DNA of 64,000 nucleotides from Thalassotalea sp. 1_MG-2023 (GTDB taxonomy: Bacteria; Pseudomonadota; Gammaproteobacteria; Enterobacterales; Alteromonadaceae): contig NZ_JAUOPD010000002.1 in the NCBI RefSeq assembly GCF_030546745.1, positions 186,001-250,000 of the forward strand, given 5' to 3'. The notes under the pieces were generated by a model. It ran no database searches, was not told where the DNA came from, and saw nothing but the letters and a program-made list of their open reading frames with translations. Below are positions 27,158 through 36,165 of this stretch, in pieces. Numbering within the stretch: position 1 is the first letter of the stretch; each line of letters begins with the position of its first letter. Made by a program: the position numbers and the translations under genes.

Positions 27158-28858
27158 TTAGTTATCACTAACTTTACCCAGCAGTACAATGCTGAAATCG
27201 GTATTCAATTTGATTTTATTATCTTTTACCGTGACTAACGTATCAGAATAGTAATCTTTAAGCACCGTACCATCTTTAAAGGCTTGATAAGCCGATAACG
27301 TTTTATGACCTTTGTTTAAATCAATGCCAATAAGAACATTATCGGATCTTTCTTTAGCGATATATTTACGACTAAATATATAGGGTTTTTCGTTGTGCTG
27401 TTCATGTACCCCAGCCCCTACTGCAAGGTGGTTATGCCTAAAAGTACCAAGTTTTTGCCAATGCCTTAAAAGTTTTTGAGTTTCATCTTTTGTTAGATCT
27501 TGCCAGTTCATAAATGAACGCCAAGTTGCATCGCCAATAGTGCCGTTTATCTTTAAATTTCTGGCTAGCTCATCCCCATAGTAAATTTGTGCGGCACCTG
27601 GCGCTAACATGAGTTTTAAAGCCGTTTTATATGGTGTAGCTCTCTCCTTGTCATAAGGTTCAGGGTCATCATGTGAGACAACATAATTCAAAATACCAAC
27701 GTTTTTAAACGCACCATGATTAAGTTCTTCTGAGTAAATGCTGAAAAGTGTTTCCATTGGCAAATTTGCATGGGTTGCAAACCCCATATTAATTAAACTG
27801 TCGAAGCCATAATCATAAAAATCAACCTGCTTATCGCCATAGTCGTATTTTCGAGTACCCGACGGGGTATTTTTAAAACCATTAACGCCTAAGTGCATAA
27901 CTTCACCAATCATAAAAAAGTCTTTGTTTTCTTCAAATACTGTTGAATTTTTTGATTTCCATTGATTGTATGCTAATGATGCTTCGGCTTTTAACACACG
28001 CCAAATATCAGCTTCAACGTGTTTGGCAGTATCAACACGAAACCCATCGATACCATAGTCTCTAACCCAATCGGTTAGCCATTTAACAATGTAATATTTG
28101 GGGGCGCGAGGTAACTGTGTTCTTTCAAAAAAGGCGTCAAGCTCAGCAATCTCCTGCTGTTGCCTTCCTTCAAGTTGCCATTTTTCAAGTAAAAACGACG
28201 GTAATTTAACTGGCTTTTCTGAGTCAGTACGGATATCGGGTATACTTGTAGCAACGGCACAATGAACATTATTCTTATAATTATGCCACTGACAAACAGG
28301 TTCAGTGCGTATCCAGCCAGCTGGCCAAGCAGAGTCTACATTTGTCATGGGTCCTGTATGATTGATGATCACATCGGCTAGGACACGAATACCGTGTGCA
28401 TGTGCTGTTGCTATCATGGTTTTCATCTCAGCTTCTGTGCCAAAGTTAGGATCTACCTTGGTCCAATCTCTAGGCCAGTAACCATGAAAAGGGTAGCTTC
28501 GTCCCCAGTCTTCATCCCAGTAGCCATGTACTTGCTCTATTAGCGGCGTCATCCAAAGTACGTTGACCCCTAGCGCTGAAAAGTAACCATCTTCAATTTT
28601 TTGAGTGATACCTTTAATATCCCCGCCCATAAAATTTCGAAGAACCGCACCATCTTGTTTTCTTTTAAAGGCTTGGTCATTTGATTTATCACCATTCGAA
28701 AACCTATCCGTCATCATGAAATAAATTACAGCGTTGTTCCAAAAAGGGTCGATAGCGTTATTGTTTGTTGTTGATGTTTTTGCATGGCTAGAACTGGTGA
28801 ATAGTAACGATAAAATGACGAATACTATGCACGTGAACTTTATGATGTATGGTTTCAT
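27158..28858 (-). CDS. Secreted GH13 alpha-amylase
   Basis: A 566-residue glycoside hydrolase that cuts alpha-1,4-glucans. A Sec signal peptide covers about residues 1-26 (ends SSSHA). GH13 region I is ADVIINH (162-168). The nucleophile is Asp276 in GFRVDTAKH, the acid/base is Glu319 in MIGEVMH, and the stabilising Asp is in VVSHDDPEP (His396, Asp397). The C-terminal beta domain is short. AAGGA precedes the ATG. The gene is monocistronic and the substrate is probably starch, glycogen or maltodextrin outside the cytoplasm. No maltose genes lie nearby. Confidence 0.9.
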   Translation of the reverse strand: MKPYIIKFTCIVFVILSLLFTSSSHAKTSTTNNNAIDPFWNNAVIYFMMTDRFSNGDKSNDQAFKRKQDGAVLRNFMGGDIKGITQKIEDGYFSALGVNVLWMTPLIEQVHGYWDEDWGRSYPFHGYWPRDWTKVDPNFGTEAEMKTMIATAHAHGIRVLADVIINHTGPMTNVDSAWPAGWIRTEPVCQWHNYKNNVHCAVATSIPDIRTDSEKPVKLPSFLLEKWQLEGRQQQEIAELDAFFERTQLPRAPKYYIVKWLTDWVRDYGIDGFRVDTAKHVEADIWRVLKAEASLAYNQWKSKNSTVFEENKDFFMIGEVMHLGVNGFKNTPSGTRKYDYGDKQVDFYDYGFDSLINMGFATHANLPMETLFSIYSEELNHGAFKNVGILNYVVSHDDPEPYDKERATPYKTALKLMLAPGAAQIYYGDELARNLKINGTIGDATWRSFMNWQDLTKDETQKLLRHWQKLGTFRHNHLAVGAGVHEQHNEKPYIFSRKYIAKERSDNVLIGIDLNKGHKTLSAYQAFKDGTVLKDYYSDTLVTVKDNKIKLNTDFSIVLLGKVSDN

Positions 28859-29409
28859 TTTTTTCCTTATTATTGAGATACATTTCGCATGGAAAAACTA
28901 ATTCAATAAAAGAACGACTATGCTCATTAACGCTAGAGTGCGCTTTATTAGGCATATGTAAATTTTTATTTATTATTTTTTGACCACTTACAAAGAGTAT
29001 TACGCTATTGATATGTGAAGTACACTTATTGCATACGTATTCAAATTTGATGAATATTTTTTTCGGTGTGTTTTAAATGTTTTTATGATCTTCATTTATT
29101 TGATAAATATTGATGGCTGAGGTTGCTAGGTGAATTTAACGGCGTTTTACAGTATCAATAAAGTGAAAATAAAGGGGGTAATCAAAATTCATCGTCCGGA
29201 GGGTGCCAATAGCGGCCCATCGCTTACTTGTCTTTGATCCAAGAAGATATAGAGAAGCCTAACCTTCCAATACTCGAAAACCTAGTTAAATTCCATTTAT
29301 TCATTTCTGAGGTTTTAAATTATTGAGATAATTTAAAAATAGCAAGAAAAGGTGAGACAGCTGTTAGAGTGATTAAATACCATAATTACTCTATAGGAGA
29401 CTTGAGTAT
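28859..29409. other. Long intergenic region between amylase and araC-type gene
   Basis: About 550 bases, holding the leftward amylase promoter and the rightward regulator promoter. I find no supported gene. A 37-codon stretch ending at the stop near 29323 (reads IAYLSLIQEDIEKPN...) has a stop just upstream and no start codon. It could be a relic of a small antitoxin-like gene, but the similarity is too weak to call. Confidence 0.4.
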
Positions 29410-30288
29410 ATGATTTGGTCACAACGAATGAATTTAGCAATTGATTATATTGAGAGTAACTTAGATAGTGCTCTTAGTACAGAGGACGTAGCAAAGGTAG
29501 CCTGTTGTTCCAAATACCACTTCCATCGTATGTTCTTTGCTAATTTTAAGGTTACCTGTGCTGAGTATATCAGAAGGCGAAAGCTGACTATGGCTGCTGT
29601 TGAGTTGTTGAATACTAACGAAAGTATAGTTGATATCGCATTCAAATATGGTTACGAATCTCCTAATGCTTTCACTCGTGCATTTCGAAATATGCACGGA
29701 ATAAATCCGAGTAAAGCTCGCTTAGGTGGCACTTCACTTTCTTCATATAAACGAGTCTTCTTCTCTAAGGACAAAAAAGTAGGAGTAAGTATGAACTATA
29801 AAATAATTGAGATTCCAGAATTCAACATAATAGGCAAAAGCAAAAGTTTTGAGTTCGAAGATTTTGTTAAAGATGGGCCTAAATTCTGGAAAGAATATAT
29901 TGGTTCAGAAGACTATAAAAAGCTTTATCAGCTAAATAATGGTAGGCCATGTTCTATCACAAATTCATCATTGCTCTCTGCATATTTTCCAAAAGAAAAT
30001 GGAAAACGGGATGAGTTTACGGATGTTTTAGGCGTTGAAGCAACAAGTGAGGATAGTTTGAGTGGATTTGAAGTTTATACAGTACCTTCTTCAACTTATG
30101 CGGAGTTTAATTGTACATATAAGACTTCAATGAAAACTAACCGATATATATATGGTGAATGGTTCTCCTCAACAGGCTATGAAAGAGATGGGAATAAGCC
30201 TGACATAGTCGCATATTTTCCTATACCATTTAGACCAATGAATGAGATGTGCATTCGTTGGTGGATACCCGTTATTCGCAAGCAATAA
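29410..30288 (+). CDS. AraC-family regulator with GyrI-like effector domain
   Basis: A 292-residue regulator of the Rob/SoxS-like class with fused ligand domain. Residues 1-105 form the double helix-turn-helix (STEDVAKVACCSKYHFHRMF ... VDIAFKYGYESPNAFTRAFR). Residues 130-290 form a GyrI-like small-molecule binding domain (YKIIEIPEFNIIGKS ... FEVYTVPSSTYAEFNC ... ADIVAYFPIP-like end). AGGAG lies upstream of the ATG. The flanks carry no obvious target gene, so its regulon is unknown. It may be an acquired gene, since it is isolated between two long spacers. Confidence 0.88.
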   Translation: MIWSQRMNLAIDYIESNLDSALSTEDVAKVACCSKYHFHRMFFANFKVTCAEYIRRRKLTMAAVELLNTNESIVDIAFKYGYESPNAFTRAFRNMHGINPSKARLGGTSLSSYKRVFFSKDKKVGVSMNYKIIEIPEFNIIGKSKSFEFEDFVKDGPKFWKEYIGSEDYKKLYQLNNGRPCSITNSSLLSAYFPKENGKRDEFTDVLGVEATSEDSLSGFEVYTVPSSTYAEFNCTYKTSMKTNRYIYGEWFSSTGYERDGNKPDIVAYFPIPFRPMNEMCIRWWIPVIRKQ

Positions 30289-30426
30289 AGCAAAATTTCA
30301 GGGTCCCTTTATCGCTCATATCAGACTGACATTAAACGTTAAAATCTTTGGTAATTAGTGTCAGATCAGGTATGAGTAACTATACTTTCTAGCTCAAACC
30401 TAGTTCTACATTGAAAGCTTTCAGTA

Positions 30427-31725
30427 TCAGTTTGAGATATTTTTAACCATATTTGTTAAATTTGATGCTCGAGTAATAATTTCTTGCATTACATCGCTTA
30501 CTTCAGATACTTGAGTTAAGCTCTTTCTCGTTGTTCCTTCCACCTGATGCATTATATCTGTGGCGTCTTTGGTAAGTTGTTCGTTTAGTTTTACAACGTC
30601 ATTGATTTCATTGGTTGATTGACTAGTACGAGCTGCCAAGCTTCTTACCTCATCAGCTACAACCGCAAAGCCGCGTCCTTGTTCTCCTGCTCTAGCTGCT
30701 TCAATGGCTGCATTTAATGCGAGTAAATTGGTTTGTTCTGCAATAGCACTTATCGTAGATACAATAGCGGTAATGCTTTTAGATTGTTCATTCAAGTGAC
30801 CAATAGATTCCATGGAACTTTGTACTTGAGAAGAGATCAGCTCTGAAGTTTCAATAGACTTTTCAAGTTTACTATTTGCAGTGTTTGCACTTTGTTCGGT
30901 TTGTTCAGAGGTGACTTTTGCAGCCTCTGCAACGTTAGCAACTTGTAACGATTTTTCGACTCTAGCGGTAATGTCTGATGCAAATTTAATCACTTTAGTA
31001 ACGTTTCCATTTTCATCAATAATGGGGTTGTATGTCGCTTCTATCCAAACGGTATGCCCCTTTTTATCCAGACGATTAAAACGCCCTGACTTATGTTCAC
31101 CTCTTGCTAATTCTTGCCAAAAGTTTGGGTTGTCACGTAAAAATTGGTCATCACAAAACATTCTATGATGACCACCTTTAATTTCAGTTATGTTATAACC
31201 AAGTGTTTGAAGAAAATTTCTGTTGGCATGAATGATTTCACCCAGTGGGTTGAATTCAATCATAGCGAGTGATTTATCTAACGCCTGAGTAATTGAAGAT
31301 TGAGCTATAAGTGCTTTTTTATCGTCGGTAATATCATTGGCTATTTTTATGATCCGGGTAACAGCACCGTTTTCTTTTACTGGAAAATAAGTAGCATCAA
31401 GCCAGAGTAGGTCACCATTTTTAGCGACTCTTTCAAAGTGTCCGAATTTAGCTTCACCTTTTTTTAATTGCGCCCAAAAGTGTTGATACTCGGCAGAATT
31501 TACATAATTAGGTTGGCAAAACATTCGGTGATGTTGACCAATGACATCTTGTTTGTTGTATCCGATAACCTCTAAGAAAATGTCATTTGCATCTAACACT
31601 ATACCGTCAGGAGTGAACTCAATGTTAGCGATAGAGTCATTAATTGCAGAAATAACAGATTTAGCTTTAGCTAATTCTTGCGTTAGTTGTTCAATTTCTT
31701 TGTTTTTCTTATTAAACATATACAT
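30427..31725 (-). CDS. Soluble PAS-PAS methyl-accepting chemotaxis protein
   Basis: A 432-residue cytoplasmic receptor of the BdlA/Aer-like type. A short coiled-coil (about 5-20) leads into two tandem, near-duplicate PAS domains (about 25-140 and 147-262), each with an HHRMFC-type motif and a W-x-x-L-x-x-G-E block typical of haem- or flavin-type PAS. A methyl-accepting signalling domain follows with the tip sequence [20 protein letters not shown]. There are no transmembrane segments. The protein ends about 80 residues after the tip, so the descending arm is short. Probably senses oxygen, redox or a small molecule. Confidence 0.9.
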   Translation of the reverse strand: MYMFNKKNKEIEQLTQELAKAKSVISAINDSIANIEFTPDGIVLDANDIFLEVIGYNKQDVIGQHHRMFCQPNYVNSAEYQHFWAQLKKGEAKFGHFERVAKNGDLLWLDATYFPVKENGAVTRIIKIANDITDDKKALIAQSSITQALDKSLAMIEFNPLGEIIHANRNFLQTLGYNITEIKGGHHRMFCDDQFLRDNPNFWQELARGEHKSGRFNRLDKKGHTVWIEATYNPIIDENGNVTKVIKFASDITARVEKSLQVANVAEAAKVTSEQTEQSANTANSKLEKSIETSELISSQVQSSMESIGHLNEQSKSITAIVSTISAIAEQTNLLALNAAIEAARAGEQGRGFAVVADEVRSLAARTSQSTNEINDVVKLNEQLTKDATDIMHQVEGTTRKSLTQVSEVSDVMQEIITRASNLTNMVKNISN

Positions 31726-31879
31726 CTTGTGTTTAATGCCTATAAATAATTTCTACTGCAACGCGCAATATTTCAGCGTGTCATGAAAGTTTTTTCGGGC
31801 TATCTATGGTAAACTATTTTAGTCTTAAAGCTGATGCTTAACAACGTAAATGACTGAGTTATCTACAGGTTCAAAATAG

Positions 31880-32791
31880 CTAAAGTGGATTTATCAAGCT
31901 AGACCTTACAAAATAATCTTTTAAAAAATCGATTAATAACCGTACCTTTTTTGACTCTGCAGCCCCAGGTGGAAAAACGCCATAAACGTTAATATCTTTC
32001 ATTACGTAATCATCAAGCACTGAGATCAAACTTCCTTGTTTTATTTTTGGATTTGCATCATAAATAGGGATTCTGCCTAAACCATGACCGCCTTCAACAA
32101 AAGCTGTACGGGCAGCAGCGTTATTGGTTTGAATGCTTCCTTTCATTTCGATACTGAAAGAACGCGTGCCTTTAGTGAGTTCTAATGTACCTGAGGTTAA
32201 TTTGTAAATTACCCATTGATGACAGTTTAAATCTGTTGGTTTTTGTGGTTTTGAATGCTTTTTAAAATACTCAGGAGAACCGCATAAGCATGTTTTAAGG
32301 GTTGAAAGTTTAGTCGCTTGTAGCCCTGAGTCTGACAGCGGAGCACCCCGAATAGCTAAATCAATGCCTTCTTTGATGATATTAACCACTTCATCAGTCA
32401 GCATAATATCTAGTTCAATATTAGGGTAACGATGCCTAAATTCATTGAGTGCAGGAACAATGGTTTGTAGCCCTACATTTACCGGACAAGTGATTTTAAG
32501 TAAACCTGTCGGGTTATTTTTCAGGTTTTCAATTTGTTGATTTGCCGCAGAGGCTTGATCAGCAATAACCCTGCAATGTTGATAATAGTCTCTTCCCGCT
32601 TCGGTTAATGACAAGGTACGAGTAGAGCGGTTGATTAGCTTTATGCCTAATTGTGCTTCAAGTTTTTTAATATGATAACTCACCACTGCCCGCGATAACC
32701 CTATACGTTTTGCAGCGCCACTTAACGTGCCTTGTTCAACTACTTGAGCGAATACCACCATACTTTTTAATTTTTCAAACGATAAGTCCAT
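31880..32791 (-). CDS. LysR-family transcriptional regulator
   Basis: A standard ~303-residue LysR protein. The N-terminal helix-turn-helix is SGAAKRIGLSRAVVSYHIKKLE, and a periplasmic-binding-like effector domain follows (LKITCPVNVGLQTIVPAL ... DLAIRGAPLSDSGLQA). I prefer ATG 32791; the frame is open to a TTG at 32806. It is divergent from the DJ-1/YqhD/CurA genes, with a palindrome between them, and probably controls those genes in response to an aldehyde or electrophile. The ligand is an inference. Confidence 0.9.
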   Translation of the reverse strand: MDLSFEKLKSMVVFAQVVEQGTLSGAAKRIGLSRAVVSYHIKKLEAQLGIKLINRSTRTLSLTEAGRDYYQHCRVIADQASAANQQIENLKNNPTGLLKITCPVNVGLQTIVPALNEFRHRYPNIELDIMLTDEVVNIIKEGIDLAIRGAPLSDSGLQATKLSTLKTCLCGSPEYFKKHSKPQKPTDLNCHQWVIYKLTSGTLELTKGTRSFSIEMKGSIQTNNAAARTAFVEGGHGLGRIPIYDANPKIKQGSLISVLDDYVMKDINVYGVFPPGAAESKKVRLLIDFLKDYFVRSSLINPL

Positions 32792-32827
32792 GAGTAACTT
32801 AAGCAACGAAAACCAACGAATATTTCA

Positions 32828-32848
32828 TTGTATCATTAATTAATACAA
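32828..32848. promoter_or_regulatory. Palindrome, candidate LysR operator
   Basis: TTGTAT (32828-32833) and ATACAA (32843-32848) flank an AT-rich centre that itself contains ATTAAT. It lies 37 bases upstream of the LysR gene and about 100 upstream of the divergent DJ-1-like gene. It also satisfies the T-N11-A LysR pattern. Confidence 0.45.
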
Positions 32849-32944
32849 AGAAGCTCATTTACTCTACATTGTTAGACTTTTGTTTAGGCTGTAGACTTTC
32901 CCTTATCAACTCGTAAAGGCTTAACTGCACATAGATAGGAGATT

Positions 32945-33637
32945 ATGATGAACAAGCAAAAAGTATTAATGGTATTAACCTCTCATGACAAGCTTGGTGA
33001 TACAGGTGAAAAAACAGGTTTTTGGATTGAAGAATTTGCTGCACCTTATTATGCGTTTAAAGAAGCCGGTGTCGACATAACTCTTGCCTCACCCCTTGGA
33101 GGACAAGCGCCAATTGATCCTAATAGTGAATCTGAAGATGCTCAAACGCCAGCAACAGTTAAATATTACGATGATGCTGCGGCGCAGTCTGCGGTAGCAA
33201 ATACAAAGGTGTTAACTGATATAAATGCCAGTGACTTTGATGCGGTATTTTATCCTGGCGGCCATGGTCCACTTTGGGATTTAACTGAAAATAAACATTC
33301 TATTCAATTAATTGAACAGTTTTTAGCAGCAGAAAAGCCGGTCGCTGTTGTTTGTCATGCCACGGCAACATTATTGAATGTTAAAGATAGCGCATGTGAT
33401 TATGTGGTTAATAACAAAGCCGTTGCCGGATTTACTAACAGTGAAGAAGAAGGGGTTCAGTTAACAGAGGTAGTGCCTTTTTCACTTGAAGACGAGTTAG
33501 TAAAACGTGGCGCTGATTATCAAAAAGTTGAAGATTGGCATGCGTTTGCTGTTCAAGATGGTTTGATCATCTCTGGTCAAAATCCTGCAAGTTCTGTATT
33601 AGTAGCTGAAAAGTTACTGAATAAGTTAGGTGCTTAA
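32945..33637 (+). CDS. DJ-1/PfpI-family protein (class I glutamine amidotransferase-like)
   Basis: A 230-residue member of the DJ-1/Hsp31 group, related to glyoxalase III and protein deglycase types. Catalytic-type residues are visible: Cys137 followed by His138 at the nucleophile elbow (VAVVCHATATLL) and Glu29/Glu30 in GFWIEEFAAPYYAF. FYPGGHGPLWDL is the oxyanion region. GAG precedes the ATG. With YqhD and CurA homologues downstream it points to methylglyoxal or reactive-aldehyde detoxification. Confidence 0.88.
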   Translation: MMNKQKVLMVLTSHDKLGDTGEKTGFWIEEFAAPYYAFKEAGVDITLASPLGGQAPIDPNSESEDAQTPATVKYYDDAAAQSAVANTKVLTDINASDFDAVFYPGGHGPLWDLTENKHSIQLIEQFLAAEKPVAVVCHATATLLNVKDSACDYVVNNKAVAGFTNSEEEGVQLTEVVPFSLEDELVKRGADYQKVEDWHAFAVQDGLIISGQNPASSVLVAEKLLNKLGA

Positions 33638-33663
33638 TTTTAGTTAATTTTGAGGTATATATT

Positions 33664-34824
33664 TTGTTAAATTTTAGTTTTCATAACCCAACAAAAATTC
33701 ATTTTGGTGAAGATCAAATTAAGCTAGTGGGTAGTGAAATTCCCGCAGATGCAAAGGTGCTGTTGATATACGGCGGTGGATCTATCAAGAAAAATGGCGT
33801 TTATGACCAAGTAGTAACAGCGTTAAGTGATCATACGTGGGTTGAATTTTCAGGCATCGAACCTAACCCTCGTTATGAAACCTTGATGAAAGCACAAGCA
33901 TTGATTAAAGAACATCAAATTGATTATTTGCTTGCAGTGGGTGGTGGTTCAGTGGTTGATGGTGCGAAATTTATCGCTGCCGCTGCTTTATACGAAGGGG
34001 AAGATGCCTGGAATATTCTCGCCAAACAAGAACCGGTAGAAAAAGCATTACCTATTGGCGCTGTATTAACTTTACCCGCTACAGGTTCTGAAAGTAATGG
34101 CAACTCAGTGGTTACACGTGAAGGAAACAAGCTACCGTTTTCAAGTCCATTGGTTTGTCCACAGTTTGCGGTGTTAGACCCTAAAGTAACGTTATCTTTG
34201 TCTGATCGACAAATTAGCAATGGTGTAGTTGATGCCTTTGTTCATGTGATGGAGCAATATCTAACTTACAATGTTAATGCAAAGGTACAAGATAGATTTG
34301 CTGAGGGCTTATTACAAACATTAATTGAAGAAGGTCCAAAAGCATTACGAACCGAAACGAAAGAAGACTTAACTATACGAGCTAATATTATGTGGTCAGC
34401 GACAATGGCGTTGAATGGTCTGATCGGTGCTGGCGTTCCTCAAGATTGGTCTACGCATATGATCGGTCATGAATTAACCGGCAGCTTTAATATTGATCAT
34501 GCTAGAACCCTGTCAATTATTTTACCAGCTGTTATGAAAGTTAAGCGAGATGATAAACGTGAAAAGCTTGTTCAATATGCCGAGCGTGTTTGGGGAGTTA
34601 CAGGTGAGGATGAAGAACAGAAAATAGACAAAGCGATTGAATTGACTGAAGAATTTTTCAAGGATATGAAAGTGCCAACCCGTTTTTCTGACGTTGAACT
34701 AAATCATCAGCATATACCCAATCTTATTGAAAAGTTAGAACAGCATGGCATGGTAGCACTAGGCGAACATAATGATATAAACCTAGATGTGAGCAAAAAG
34801 ATACTTGAAACAGCCTGTTCTTGA
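33664..34824 (+). CDS. yqhD: NADPH-dependent iron-containing alcohol dehydrogenase (YqhD-like)
   Basis: A 386-residue group III alcohol dehydrogenase that reduces toxic aldehydes with NADPH. It is very close to E. coli YqhD: FHNPTKIHFG, YGGGSIKKNGVYDQV, VGGGSVVDGAKFIAAA, LPATGSESNGNSV and the metal-binding region DAFVHVMEQY ... HMIGHELTGSFNIDHARTL. The start is TTG at 33664, with GAGG about ten bases upstream. It follows the DJ-1-like gene by 26 bases, so the two are cotranscribed. Confidence 0.93.
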   Translation: MLNFSFHNPTKIHFGEDQIKLVGSEIPADAKVLLIYGGGSIKKNGVYDQVVTALSDHTWVEFSGIEPNPRYETLMKAQALIKEHQIDYLLAVGGGSVVDGAKFIAAAALYEGEDAWNILAKQEPVEKALPIGAVLTLPATGSESNGNSVVTREGNKLPFSSPLVCPQFAVLDPKVTLSLSDRQISNGVVDAFVHVMEQYLTYNVNAKVQDRFAEGLLQTLIEEGPKALRTETKEDLTIRANIMWSATMALNGLIGAGVPQDWSTHMIGHELTGSFNIDHARTLSIILPAVMKVKRDDKREKLVQYAERVWGVTGEDEEQKIDKAIELTEEFFKDMKVPTRFSDVELNHQHIPNLIEKLEQHGMVALGEHNDINLDVSKKILETACS

Positions 34825-35015
34825 TAAAAAATGATTTTTTCATTATTTGAATCTATTAAGGGTTATCCGAAAACATTTTAAAACTGTAAACAATAAATTA
34901 GCTTTATTGTTAGATAACAAACATTTAAATACATCAATTACATTGAACGCTTATTGAAATTTATGTAAATGATTTTTATAAGTAAAACCTAATACTGACA
35001 AAGAGAGCCAGGTTT

Positions 35016-36059
35016 ATGACTCAGAATTTACAAATAAATAGACAGATCGTTTTAGCTTCTCGTCCTACTGGGGCGCCAACGGATGAAAACTTTAATCTTT
35101 TACAATCAGACATACCAACACCACAGTCAGGTGAATTGTTATTACGCACTGTTTACTTATCATTAGATCCGTACATGCGAGGCCGTATGAGTGATGCGAA
35201 ATCATATGCTGAGCCGGTAGGTATTAACGAAGTAATGGTAGGGGGTAGTGTCTGTCGTGTTGAGCAATCTAATCATGCAGACTATCAAAAAGGCGATTGG
35301 GTAGTCGCGTTTGGTGGTTGGCAGGATTACAGTATTTCTAATGGCGAGGGGTTAATAAAGCTCGACAACAATATCGCTAATCCTTCATATGCATTAGGTG
35401 TATTAGGTATGCCTGGATTAACGGCATATATGGGATTGCTCGATATCGGCCAGCCAAAGCCCGGTGAAACAGTTGTTGTTGCCGCCGCAACCGGTGCGGT
35501 CGGTAGTTTAGTGGGGCAAATTGCAAAGATAAAAGGCTGTAAAGTAGTTGGTATCGCTGGCGGTAAAGAAAAGTGTGATTATGCAGTAAATACTTTGGGT
35601 TTTGACGCTTGTTTAGATCACTACCATGAAGACTTAGCTGAACAATTAACAAAAGCTTGTACTGATGGAATTGATGTCTATTTTGAAAATGTTGGCGGTA
35701 AGGTGTTTGATGCCGTTTTACCCTTATTAAATTCATCTGCGCGAGTACCGCTGTGTGGGCTTATTTCACAATACAATGCAACTGAGTTACCAGAAGGGCC
35801 AGATAGAATGTTTGCATTAATGGGAGCACTTTTGGTCAAACGTATTAAAATGCAAGGCTTCATTGTGTTTGATGATTATGGCCATCGATATGATGAATTT
35901 AGTCGGGCAATGTTCCAATGGTTAACTGAAGGAAAAATTAAGTATAAAGAACATAAAGTCGATGGATTGGAAAATGCAGTAACTTCATTTATCGGTCTAC
36001 TTGAAGGCAAAAACTTCGGTAAGTTAGTCGTGCAAGTTGGGCCAGATAATTTAGCTTAA
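35016..36059 (+). CDS. NADP-dependent zinc-free MDR oxidoreductase (CurA / leukotriene B4 dehydrogenase type)
   Basis: A 347-residue medium-chain reductase. It opens with the family pattern NRQIVLASRPTGAPT and has SLDPYMRGRMSD, the nucleotide-binding AATGAVGSLVGQIAKIKGC and YFENVGG. E. coli CurA reduces curcumin; relatives reduce enones and other conjugated carbonyls. A ribosome-binding site (GAGAG) precedes the ATG. The 190-base gap from yqhD suggests its own promoter, but the shared theme with yqhD and the DJ-1-like gene indicates electrophile detoxification. A strong terminator follows. Confidence 0.9.
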   Translation: MTQNLQINRQIVLASRPTGAPTDENFNLLQSDIPTPQSGELLLRTVYLSLDPYMRGRMSDAKSYAEPVGINEVMVGGSVCRVEQSNHADYQKGDWVVAFGGWQDYSISNGEGLIKLDNNIANPSYALGVLGMPGLTAYMGLLDIGQPKPGETVVVAAATGAVGSLVGQIAKIKGCKVVGIAGGKEKCDYAVNTLGFDACLDHYHEDLAEQLTKACTDGIDVYFENVGGKVFDAVLPLLNSSARVPLCGLISQYNATELPEGPDRMFALMGALLVKRIKMQGFIVFDDYGHRYDEFSRAMFQWLTEGKIKYKEHKVDGLENAVTSFIGLLEGKNFGKLVVQVGPDNLA

Positions 36060-36098
36060 ATGTAAGTACCGTTAAGAAAAGTTGTGATTAATACCATG

Positions 36099-36141
36099 AA
36101 TTACTGCTGTTTGCCGCTATGGCGTTCAGCAGTAATTTTTT
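36099..36141. terminator. Terminator between curA-like gene and hmp
   Basis: AATTACTGCTG (36099-36109) pairs perfectly with CAGCAGTAATT (36127-36137), with an inner GCC/GGC pairing, and is followed by TTTT. It serves the convergent genes on both sides. Confidence 0.8.
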
Positions 36142-36165
36142 ACCTTGGCTTATCTAGCCGTTTTT

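Noticed and set aside
29210-29325. PrlF-type antitoxin gene
   Set aside because: The LSLIQEDIEKP-like stretch faintly recalls antitoxins, but there is no start codon, a stop lies just upstream, and no toxin gene is present.
31741-31830. Sigma-28 promoter for the chemoreceptor
   Set aside because: A TAAA and a GCCCGAAA-like element are present, but the spacing is about 17 rather than 15 and the second box matches poorly.
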